36,279 nt of DNA from Oscillospiraceae bacterium (GTDB lineage Bacteria > Bacillota > Clostridia > Oscillospirales > WRJC01). Positions 9,686 through 17,478 of the stretch are shown here, piece by piece. A program made the translations under genes and the position numbers. Position 1 is the stretch's first letter, and the number at the start of each line of letters is the position of its first letter. The notes beneath the pieces were generated by a model, which saw nothing but the letters and a program-made list of their open reading frames with translations, searched no databases and was not told where the DNA came from. The stretch covers positions 1 through 36,279 of the forward strand of contig WQYZ01000024.1 of assembly GCA_009780985.1 (NCBI GenBank), in the 5' to 3' direction.

Positions 9686-9904
9686 GTGACAGGTATGCAA
9701 TATGTGGACGATATATCAAATGTGGTGCTGATTCTCATTCGTGTCGGCGTGGTTTTCAGGGTTATATACTGTCTGTTGCGATTGATAGCCGCAGAAGACG
9801 AAGCGGCGCAGTTTCGCAGACGGTTCAGAAACGCGATTGCGTTTGAAGTAGTCGCAGAGCTTATCTTTGTTCTCAAAGGCTTGATTATAGGCTATTTTTC
9901 GTAG
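9686..9904 (+). CDS. Small membrane protein paralogous to the 8450..8797 product
   Basis: LIAAEDEAAQFRRRFRNAIAFEVVAELIFVLKGLIIGYFS resembles KAASDEMDHKRWQSRINTAIICGICAEVASAIINLVSGYFQ. Confidence 0.6.
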   Translation: MTGMQYVDDISNVVLILIRVGVVFRVIYCLLRLIAAEDEAAQFRRRFRNAIAFEVVAELIFVLKGLIIGYFS

Positions 9905-9927
9905 AAAAATAAATTTAAGATTATATG

Positions 9928-9956
9928 TTGAATTTTTTTGCAGAGTATGATATAAT
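9928..9956 (+). promoter_or_regulatory. Sigma-A promoter
   Basis: TTGAAT-17 nt-TATAAT, near-copy of the Rpn A promoter. Confidence 0.7.
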
Positions 9957-9995
9957 ATTTATAAAATTTCGATAGATATAAAGAGGGCGAAAATA

Positions 9996-10394
9996 TTGAA
10001 AAAATTTGAATATAATACATATGAAGACCAATTTATAGAACTTGAGTCATTCTCAGAATGGTTATCTGAACTTGAAAAAATTCATAATAGCCAAGTAGAA
10101 AATTTTATTATAGATATTAATAGAATTAATAAATTCAAAAAAAGATTGTTTGACACTCTTAAATTTATCAGGAATGCTGACCCTGATGTATACATTCATT
10201 GCGTAGGGCTTGACGGACTTAATCATATAGTAGAGAAAAAAGGCGAGATTCAGGTTGTTACAACCGAGAATTGTATAAAGAATATAAAATATTTTGTTGA
10301 GTTAATAAAATATTCGTCATATGTAGCTTTCCTTCCTGATGAAGAAGATAAAATAAAAATATTTATCGGATTTTATGATGTATTGAAAGGGTGA
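9996..10394 (+). CDS. Hypothetical protein (132 aa)
   Basis: TTG start with upstream purine-rich RBS; acidic protein; follows a clear promoter. Confidence 0.5.
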   Translation: MKKFEYNTYEDQFIELESFSEWLSELEKIHNSQVENFIIDINRINKFKKRLFDTLKFIRNADPDVYIHCVGLDGLNHIVEKKGEIQVVTTENCIKNIKYFVELIKYSSYVAFLPDEEDKIKIFIGFYDVLKG

Positions 10395-10403
10395 TATGAA
10401 ACT

Positions 10404-10543
10404 GTGGATATAGAAATATCCAGAAAGATAAAAGATATAATACAGAAATACGCGAGCGGTTTATTTAAAAACTCTATGCTTGAATATTTCGGCATAAAAT
10501 CGGCGCGCGTAAAAGAATTGATAAATGTCGATATACAGTTGAT
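10404..10543 (+). pseudogene. N-terminal part of an Rpn/PDDEXK gene, cut at IS605 copy 1
   Basis: MDIEISRKIKDIIQKYASGLFKNSMLEYFGIKSARVKELINVDIQL aligns to Rpn A KDVLQKYTSALFKDTTLEYFGIKTAKVKEPINVEL; homology ends at TTGAT (10539..10543). Confidence 0.8.
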
Positions 10544-10610
10544 AAAGACCCGCGCCGCGCACACTCGTGATTTTAATCGTGAGTTCGCGGCGTAAACCTG
10601 CAAAAAGAAC

Positions 10611-10639
10611 TTGACAAACCTCTATGATTATGATATAAT
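10611..10639 (+). promoter_or_regulatory. tnpA promoter of IS copy 1
   Basis: TTGACA-17 nt-TATAAT, then AGAGGTGATAACATATG. Confidence 0.8.
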
Positions 10640-10659
10640 ATTAATAGAGGTGATAACAT

Positions 10660-11076
10660 ATGTCAAATATATATAAAGGCAGAGGCTACGTATATTGTAT
10701 AGAATATCATATAGTATGGTGCGTAAAATACCGTCATAGTGTAATAACATCTGCCATAGAAAAACGGTTGCATGAGATACTTCGTCAGATAGCTAAAGAC
10801 AATAACTTTAATATATTAGAGATAAACGGAGAAGCCGACCACATACATTTGTTAGTGGAGTGTTCGCCGCAACATTTTATTCCCGACGTGATGAAAGCGT
10901 TAAAAGGAGTAAGCGCAAGACTGCTGATGAAAGAGTTCGGAGACGAACTTAGAAAAAAGTTGTGGGGCGGACATCTGTGGAATCCATCGTATTTTATCGC
11001 TACATTGAGCGAAAATACCGAAAGTCAGATAAAAGAGTATATAGAACGACAGAAAGACGATGCAGAAGATGTATAA
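10660..11076 (+). CDS. tnpA: IS200/IS605 TnpA (Y1 HUH transposase)
   Basis: YHIVWCVKYRHSVI; GEADHIHLLVECSPQ (HUH HIH); WNPSYFIATL; catalytic Tyr helix. Confidence 0.93.
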   Translation: MSNIYKGRGYVYCIEYHIVWCVKYRHSVITSAIEKRLHEILRQIAKDNNFNILEINGEADHIHLLVECSPQHFIPDVMKALKGVSARLLMKEFGDELRKKLWGGHLWNPSYFIATLSENTESQIKEYIERQKDDAEDV

Positions 11077-12186
11077 GGCGTATAAATATCGGATATATCC
11101 TGACGAAGAACAAAAAATTCAGTTGTCAAAAACATTCGGATGTTGCCGGTTTGTGAATAATTATTATCTTTCCAAAAGGATAGAATTATATAAAACGGAC
11201 GGAACAACCCTGAATTACAATCAATGCAGTAAAGACTTGACCGAGTTAAAGCAAATAAAAGAATGGCTGAAAGAAGTCGATAAATTCGCGTTGCAGAACT
11301 CGCTTAAAGATTTAGACAAAGCGTATCAGAATTTTTCAGAGAAATTAAGAAAGGCAATAAAAATCAAGGTTTTCCGAAATTCAAAAGTAAATATAACAGT
11401 TATCAGAGTTACACGACTAATTTTACAAATGGTAATATAAAAGCTGCGTTTGAGAAAAATCAAATCAAATTGCCGAAACTAACTCCGATAAAATCTGTAC
11501 TGCATAGAACATTTGACGGTCAAATAAAATCCGCAACGATTAGCAGGACATGTTCAGATAAATATTACATCAGCGTGTTGGTCGAAGAAGAAATCAATAC
11601 TTTACCCAAAAATGATACAATAATCGGAATAGATTTAGGGCTCAAAGAGTTTGCTATAACATCAAACGGTCAAAAATACGAAAATCCGCGAACGCTGAAA
11701 AAATATGAGAAGCAGTACAAAAGAGCGCAGAGACGGTTGAGCCGGAAGCAAAAGAAAAGTTCAAACCGAAACAAGCAGCGTAAGAAACTGGCTAAAATCC
11801 ATGAAAAGATAGCAAATATCAGAAAAGACTATTTACATAAACTGTCCCGTGAGATAGTAAACGAAAACCAAGTTATTATCAGCGAGGACTTAAATGTGAA
11901 AGGTATGATAAAGAATCACAAATTAGCTCAGGCAATAGCCGATGTAAGCTGGTCGGAGTTCACACAGTATCTTTCATATAAATCAGAATGGTATGGACGC
12001 ACATATTATAAAATCGACCCGTTTTATCCAAGTAGTCAGTTGTGTCATATTTGTGGTTATAAAAACGCCGAAACCAAAAATTTAAATGTCAGGGAGTGGA
12101 TTTGTCCGAAATGCGGTGCTAAACATGACAGAGACATAAACGCCGCCAAAAATATTTTGGCTAAAGGTTTAGAAGATATAGGTTAA
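11060..12186 (+). pseudogene. tnpB: TnpB RNA-guided nuclease homolog, broken by a single-base frameshift near 11332-11336
   Basis: 11060..11440 gives YKAYKYRIYPDEEQKIQLSKTFGCCRFV..; 11470..12186 gives GIDLGLKEFA, SEDLNVKGM, CHICGY..CPKCG, DRDINAAKN. Adding one T to the T5 run restores YQNFFREIKKGNKNQGFPKFKSKYNSYQSYTTNF. Confidence 0.9.
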
Positions 12187-12315
12187 AAATTTAATCATAG
12201 TACGGCAGGAACTGTCGGATTTTAAGTCTGTGGAGATAGAGGTTACGAAATCGTTGAAGCAGAAACTTTCCGGTGCGAACCGGAAGCCCGCGACTTTAGT
12301 CGTGTGGTTGTTCAC
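12187..12315 (+). ncRNA. Putative omegaRNA/reRNA scaffold region at the IS copy 1 right end
   Basis: 3' of tnpB to RE; hairpins TTTCCGGTGCGAACCGGAA and CGCGACTTTAGTCGTG; expected position for TnpB omegaRNA; boundaries approximate. Confidence 0.5.
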
Positions 12316-14569
12316 TATTAACACACTGTGAAAATATATCTTCGATGTCGCCGTTACGCGAACGATTATCATTTGTAAAATTCTGTCTTTTAGACAAATT
12401 CGGTGGCTTTTCATTTTCTTCTTGATTTTTGTTTTCTTCCGGTGATTTCATTTGCTGTTGAAATTCAGTTTTCTTCCTATTTATTATATCATTCCAAATG
12501 CCCCATAATTTTATCGGCTCGGATTTACGTACTTCACGTTCTTTCTCGCGTGTTTCGCGGACTATTCTGTTGTGTTCTTTATCGCCGAGACCTAAATCCG
12601 CATTGAACTGCCACATTGATAAATCAGGTAGTCGCGTAATTGCGGGGAATCTGCCCGAATACATCACAAGCGTATGTGGGCGTTCAATCCGCATAATCTC
12701 ATCTTCCGTCAATAACGGACGCGATATAAGATTCATGGAACTGGACGAATTTGAACTCGCGCCGCTTAATGAACTCGACCGCGAATAACTTGACGTTGTG
12801 TAATGGCCCAATCTTTTGGAAATTTTTGATGCCGTTCCGTCGTCCGTTGTTTTCAGATACGCCCAACAATGACAGTTATCAGCGATAGTCTGCGCACTCT
12901 CTCGACCGTACTTCTCCTCGATTTGAGCCAGGCTCTGCACGAATAGGTTAAAACGAATGCCGCGACCGCCGCCCACCGTTAGCATTGTGGTAAAATCGGA
13001 TATCACAGTAAAATTGCCGAATTCGTCTAAAATAAAGTTCACACGATTTTTTAGTCTGCCGCCGCGTTTATCTGCGTTATCAATCAGAGCGGCGTACTGC
13101 TGTTTCACGAACATAGACGCAACGCTGTAAAATGTTGTCTTTTCGTCGGGGAGAATTATAAAGACAGCCTGTTTTTTATTCCCCGTTTCTGATAAAATAA
13201 AATCGCTTGTATTAGTCATAGAGTATATATTTTGATTTATAAAGAGTTGCAGAGTTGACAGCGCAGAGGCATAGAAACTGCCGCGAGTACGGTTCGGAGC
13301 GATTTTCGCCACGCCGAAGATACCTTTGGCGAGGTGTTCATCGGGCAGATTTGCGATATAATCATTCAAAAGTATGGTACTTTCATATTTTCCCGGCTCG
13401 GTTTCTATAAACTGCTCCTGACACATATTGAGAATAAAATGATATACATTTGTGAGATTTTGTAGTTCTGGTTTATCTTTGTTGTCGCAAACGACAGCGG
13501 CAATCGCACCCGAAATAACCGCGGCTTCACCGTGCGACCACAGCGGATCTGAGTATTTCGGTTTCGGTACAAGCGACCATGTTATGTCCTGAATCAAGTC
13601 GCCCGCGCTCGTGAAATCTTTACGATTTACTGCGTCGATAATCAGCTGTAAAAAATTATACCGCTGTGATTTGAGCGGTTGTTTAAAGTCCAAAAGTATA
13701 ACGTCGTAGCCGAGATTTTTCAAGTAAAGAGTACAATAATCCGCGAGTTCTCCTTTCGGATCGCTAATTATAATGCTTTCGCCTGAAAGCGCGGTAAACG
13801 CTATGGTTTGTATTACCATGCACCGTGTTTTGCCGCTTCTCGTCGTACCGATTACCAGACTGTGAACGTCGTCTGACAAATAATAGATTTTTTCCGTTTT
13901 ACCATGTTTCTCATATCCGACCACCAAGCCGCCGGAAGACTTATTTTCTATGTTTATAAATGTGCAGATTTTATTATATACCATGCTAAAAAATCCACTA
14001 ACAACAGATAAAATTTTGAATATTCGCGTTTTACGCCATTTACGTGAGATTGCTTTTCCCGCGTCGGACATTTTTCCCGAAAATTTTCTATACATTTTTT
14101 TGATTTTAACTATCGGCGTCATTCCAAGAAATAATTTTTTTATGTCAATCTTTTTTATTTTTGGTTCAATAAACGGTTTATCTTTTACATCAACTCTGTA
14201 ATGCGAAAAAGTCTGCGAATATTCGGATTTTTTAAGCCATCTCGCCGTACCGTGCTGTCCCTGTCCGATTGTTGTCGGCGTTCTGATGTTGTTTGTAATT
14301 TCAGTCGTGTCACTCTCAAATGTATCACGCTTTTTTATCAGGAATATTGCGGAAATTCCCGTTGTAATCAGAATTTCTATGTATAACATTAATTGCCGGA
14401 ATTTTTCGTCTGTTTTTAAAATTTCTATGGACTCATCAATATTAAAGTTGTTCAAATCCAGCGTATTTCCAGCTAAAATTGTATTTATGCACCACGAAAA
14501 AAATAAGCCGACAGGCAAACCTATCAGCAGTAATGCGATAAATATTAATATTTTTGCTCTAATCTTCAA
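12296..14569 (-). CDS. virD4: VirD4/TraG-family type IV coupling protein; last residues and stop come from the IS right end
   Basis: VIGTTRSGKTR Walker A, IISDPKGELADY, NFILDEFGNFTVISDF; likely TTG start at 14569 after GGGGAGGTGAG; C-terminus ...CVNSEQPHD* reads into IS RE. Confidence 0.88.
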   Translation of the reverse strand: MKIRAKILIFIALLLIGLPVGLFFSWCINTILAGNTLDLNNFNIDESIEILKTDEKFRQLMLYIEILITTGISAIFLIKKRDTFESDTTEITNNIRTPTTIGQGQHGTARWLKKSEYSQTFSHYRVDVKDKPFIEPKIKKIDIKKLFLGMTPIVKIKKMYRKFSGKMSDAGKAISRKWRKTRIFKILSVVSGFFSMVYNKICTFINIENKSSGGLVVGYEKHGKTEKIYYLSDDVHSLVIGTTRSGKTRCMVIQTIAFTALSGESIIISDPKGELADYCTLYLKNLGYDVILLDFKQPLKSQRYNFLQLIIDAVNRKDFTSAGDLIQDITWSLVPKPKYSDPLWSHGEAAVISGAIAAVVCDNKDKPELQNLTNVYHFILNMCQEQFIETEPGKYESTILLNDYIANLPDEHLAKGIFGVAKIAPNRTRGSFYASALSTLQLFINQNIYSMTNTSDFILSETGNKKQAVFIILPDEKTTFYSVASMFVKQQYAALIDNADKRGGRLKNRVNFILDEFGNFTVISDFTTMLTVGGGRGIRFNLFVQSLAQIEEKYGRESAQTIADNCHCWAYLKTTDDGTASKISKRLGHYTTSSYSRSSSLSGASSNSSSSMNLISRPLLTEDEIMRIERPHTLVMYSGRFPAITRLPDLSMWQFNADLGLGDKEHNRIVRETREKEREVRKSEPIKLWGIWNDIINRKKTEFQQQMKSPEENKNQEENEKPPNLSKRQNFTNDNRSRNGDIEDIFSQCVNSEQPHD

Positions 14570-14712
14570 ATATGACTCACCTCCCCTCTGTGCAAAAAAG
14601 GCACAGTCGTTAAAAACAACCATGTCTTATAGAATTTTTGTTTAGTTAATATTTGTTATTACGAAATTACGTTATTTTACTCCGAAGAATGTTATGCTTA
14701 TTATGAGCGGGT

Positions 14713-15507
14713 TTATATTTTTTGCGTTAAATAAAGCTCGTAGTGAAAATTCCGTTTTATCCCATTGTATTTTTCGGCTAATTGCGTCAATTCTTCTTGA
14801 CACGCCTGTTTTTCCGCATCTGTTATATCTAAGCCGCTCCCTCCCGACATATATGTATAATACCCGTCGGCTGTAAAGTTGTTTTCTTTATAAAAGTGCA
14901 TGACTTCCGGTTTCGAGAATAAACCGCTCCCGGCAATGTTAGATGTAATAGATTCCATGCGCGGCGGATAATTTTCTTCCGGCATACATGATACCTGACC
15001 GCTGTATTTATCTATAATAGCCCAAAGTTCCCTGTCTAAATCAACATCGAGGCAGAAAAGGTTTAAATTCCAAAATGGGGCTAAATATCCGCCTTTTTTC
15101 AATGTGTTCGCACATTTTTCAAAACCAATCGGCTGTGAAACCCAATGCCACGCCTGCGCAGAAATAACCGCGTCAAAATATTCGGGCGGTTCGGCGTAAT
15201 CCTCAAACCGCGAAGCAATAAATTCTATACTTTTGTCTTTTAATTTTGTTTTTGCTCTCTCAATCATGTTAATACCGGGTTCAATACATACTATCTCGAA
15301 CCCCAAGTCCGCAAATTGTACGGTGGCTCTGCCGGTTCCCGAACCTATTTCAAGCAATTTTGAACCGGCAGTCAAATTTACTTTACTTATAATTATATTT
15401 ATAAGTTCCTCTGGGTAATCCGGCTTGTTATCATAAGTTTTTACCCCTCCATTAAATCCGTGAACTGCTTCCTGCCTCTCGCTTTCTGTTCTCATGTTCA
15501 AATCCAT
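14713..15507 (-). CDS. Class I SAM-dependent methyltransferase
   Basis: LLEIGSGTGRATVQFADLGFEIVCIEPGINMIERAK. Confidence 0.85.
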   Translation of the reverse strand: MDLNMRTESERQEAVHGFNGGVKTYDNKPDYPEELINIIISKVNLTAGSKLLEIGSGTGRATVQFADLGFEIVCIEPGINMIERAKTKLKDKSIEFIASRFEDYAEPPEYFDAVISAQAWHWVSQPIGFEKCANTLKKGGYLAPFWNLNLFCLDVDLDRELWAIIDKYSGQVSCMPEENYPPRMESITSNIAGSGLFSKPEVMHFYKENNFTADGYYTYMSGGSGLDITDAEKQACQEELTQLAEKYNGIKRNFHYELYLTQKI

Positions 15508-15526
15508 ATTTCTTTTTTCCTAAACT

Positions 15527-15907
15527 TCAATTAATTTTCTCTTTTACAAATTCATTAATTTTTTCACTGTCTTGAATAGCTGAAAGCGCAAGATTTTCAG
15601 TAATCTGTATTTCAAAGGGGTATCGCGGCTGTGAACTGTAATCGTTCAAATCAATACATTCGTCAGCTATTTCGGCAAATGAACTTCCGATTTTTTCGCA
15701 CTCCGCCCTCAAAAGAATTAAATCATGCGTCTTTGCAGGTTTTATCTTTGAATTAATAAGATAGGCTTTTAATATTTTTTCAGCGGATTGCTGGCAATGA
15801 TAACAAATCGTTTCTAAAGATAACAATTTCAGCGTATCATATAAATGTTTCGCAATTATTAAATCCGTATCTGAAAACTTAATCCATTCAGCAACCAAAC
15901 TATCCAT
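15527..15907 (-). CDS. HEPN domain protein
   Basis: HCQQSAEKILKAYLI..KTHDLILL...YSSQPRYPFEI; pairs with the upstream MNT NTase, overlapping ORF ends. Confidence 0.8.
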   Translation of the reverse strand: MDSLVAEWIKFSDTDLIIAKHLYDTLKLLSLETICYHCQQSAEKILKAYLINSKIKPAKTHDLILLRAECEKIGSSFAEIADECIDLNDYSSQPRYPFEIQITENLALSAIQDSEKINEFVKEKIN

Positions 15908-16223
15908 GCAGCTTTACTCCTGTTTCCTTAACTTCATTCTCAATCGAATAAAAATAATCTTTGCGCCTGTTAAATTTACTTTGCGTTCCCACTAACATGT
16001 CAATGCCCCTTGTTCGTCTGGATATTCTTCTGTTTATTGCACGTGAAGCTTCCAACTCGTGCATACCGATTTCATCAGGGATAACGACATAAAAATCATA
16101 ATCACTGTCGTCTCGCTCGGTTCCTTTGGCAAAAGAGCCAAATAGATATATCTCCGATGCAGGAACGCTTGACAATATGCTGTTTACGATTTCGTTTATT
16201 TCTACACGTTGTGTTTCGTTCAT
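15900..16223 (-). CDS. MNT-type nucleotidyltransferase
   Basis: IYLFGSFAKGTERDDSDYDFYVVI (GSx10DxD intact). Confidence 0.82.
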   Translation of the reverse strand: MNETQRVEINEIVNSILSSVPASEIYLFGSFAKGTERDDSDYDFYVVIPDEIGMHELEASRAINRRISRRTRGIDMLVGTQSKFNRRKDYFYSIENEVKETGVKLHG

Positions 16224-16495
16224 GCAATCCCCCTCTGTACTAAATATCCAAGGTCGTCATAAAGCAATATCCCTTTTGTCTCAACCTCCCGCTGTAATGT
16301 CGCCTTTTGCGTATCAGCCTCAAACGTCGAATCCCAGTCAACTATAACAATATCACTTTCTTCGTCGGGTGTTCCGTAGGCGTATGAGCCAAAAAGATAA
16401 ATTTTTCTGACTTCTTTAAAAGAGAATATAAAATTTATATACCGCGCTACTTCGTTTTTTACCTTATCAGGCATAGTTTTTAATATTTCAGCCAC
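16220..16495 (-). CDS. Second nucleotidyltransferase-like protein, degenerate catalytic motif
   Basis: IYLFGSYAYGTPDEESDIVIVDW: GS motif present, DxD replaced by DIV; overlaps next ORF by 4 nt. Confidence 0.7.
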   Translation of the reverse strand: MAEILKTMPDKVKNEVARYINFIFSFKEVRKIYLFGSYAYGTPDEESDIVIVDWDSTFEADTQKATLQREVETKGILLYDDLGYLVQRGIA

Positions 16496-16576
16496 CAGCC
16501 TCCCTGTGCGATATATTTATATTATACCATAAAATATTTTACATTACAAGAATTTTATTTGTGAATTTTATAAAAA

Positions 16577-16803
16577 TTACACCTCCCAATCGTAACCGCT
16601 TGTATTTTCGTACATGATTGTGCGCTCTTTTTTCGCTTGCTTCGACAGCTCCGTAATACGCGACGCATACGATATTTTATTTTCATCAGCTTGGCATACA
16701 CGCGATAAAACGCCGAATATTTCGGTGATAAGATTTTCGGCGGCTTGCCGTTTATATATATCTTGTTTGTGCTGATAATCTTTTTCCTGTTCCAGTTTAT
16801 TAA
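16577..16803 (-). pseudogene. Orphan relaxase 3' end (paralogous to the 17475 relaxase tail)
   Basis: LEQEKDYQHKQDIYKRQAAENLITEIFGVLSRVCQADENKISYASRITELSKQAKKERTIMYENTSGYDWEV* vs the resident relaxase LEQEKDYQHKQDIYKRQTAENLITEIFSVLSRVCQTEDNKLSYASHISELSKQAKKERAIMYENTSGYDWES*. Confidence 0.88.
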
Positions 16804-16831
16804 AATAAATAAAGAACAGGAAGATTATCAG
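16772..16831. repeat. Long fold-back inverted repeat at the end of the duplicated relaxase tail
   Basis: CTGATAATCTT(TTT)CCTGTTC...GAACAGGAAGATTATCAG. Confidence 0.85.
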
Positions 16832-16850
16832 ATTTTCGTTAATTTTATTA

Positions 16851-16879
16851 TTGACAATATCATAGAATTATGATAAAAT
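16851..16879 (+). promoter_or_regulatory. Promoter of the TA operon
   Basis: TTGACA-17 nt-TAAAAT; RBS AAGGAG before ATG 16908. Confidence 0.7.
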
Positions 16880-16907
16880 AAAGATAATATATTGATAAAT
16901 AAGGAGC

Positions 16908-17171
16908 ATGATTATGATACAAATACGACCAGTTTCCGATTTGCGGAACAAATTCACAGAAATCGAACGCGCCGTTTCAAGCGGCGAACCCGTATATCTC
17001 ACTAAAAACGGTTACGGCTCTATGGTAGTAATGAGCCTTGAAAAATACGCCGAAATTACAGACGATATAGAGATAAAATTAGACGAGGCGGATAGAATTG
17101 CCGAACAATCCGATTCACGCCTCACTCACGAAGATGTTTTTGCGAAAGTACGGGGCAAAATCCATGAATAA
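16908..17171 (+). CDS. Phd/YefM-family antitoxin
   Basis: IRPVSDLRNKFTEIERAVSSGEPVYLTKNGYGSMVVMSLEKYAEI. Confidence 0.88.
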   Translation: MIMIQIRPVSDLRNKFTEIERAVSSGEPVYLTKNGYGSMVVMSLEKYAEITDDIEIKLDEADRIAEQSDSRLTHEDVFAKVRGKIHE

Positions 17172-17478
17172 GAAAAAATATACTCTGCGATATTTACCTC
17201 TGTTTGGAAAAGATTTGACAGAAGCAGTGAATTATATCGCCGTTACCCTGCAAGACCCGATTACGGCAGAGCGGCTTGTAGATGAAGTAGAGGCGTCGAT
17301 AGAAAAGCGTCTCGAAATGCCGAAAGCATTTGCGCCGTATCCGTCAACAAAACCTCGAAAATATCCATATTACCGAATAAACGTGAGAAATTATGCGGTC
17401 TTTTATGTGGTAATTGGCAACGTAATGGAAGTTCGGCGGTTTTTATACAGTAAACGTAATATTGATGAGTTGCTCTAA
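17164..17478 (+). CDS. RelE/ParE-family toxin
   Basis: ATG at 17164 overlapping the antitoxin stop; MNKKKYTLRYLPLFGKDLTEAVNYIAVTLQDPITAERLVDEVEASIEKRLEMP...YYRINVRNYAVFYVVIGNVMEVRRFLYSKRNIDELL. Confidence 0.85.
   Translation: MNKKKYTLRYLPLFGKDLTEAVNYIAVTLQDPITAERLVDEVEASIEKRLEMPKAFAPYPSTKPRKYPYYRINVRNYAVFYVVIGNVMEVRRFLYSKRNIDELL

Larger units (their letters stand above)
10544..12315 (+). mobile_element. IS200/IS605-type element, copy 1
   Basis: TnpA (Y1) + TnpB; LE hairpin CGCCGCG...GATTTTAATC...CGCGGCG after TTGAT; RE hairpin CCCGCGACTTTAGTCGTGTGGTTGTTCAC. Confidence 0.85.

Noticed and set aside
9141-9689. 182-aa plus ORF overlapping the TrbL gene
   Set aside because: Alternative frame of a convincing multi-TM gene; low-complexity Arg/Tyr/Asn composition.
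10549-10595. Strong palindrome as a transcription terminator
   Set aside because: Better explained as the IS200/IS605 left-end hairpin: no T-tract and located directly 3' of TTGAT.
10373-10603. 76-aa minus ORF at the Rpn N-terminal fragment
   Set aside because: Antisense of the recognisable Rpn fragment and IS LE.
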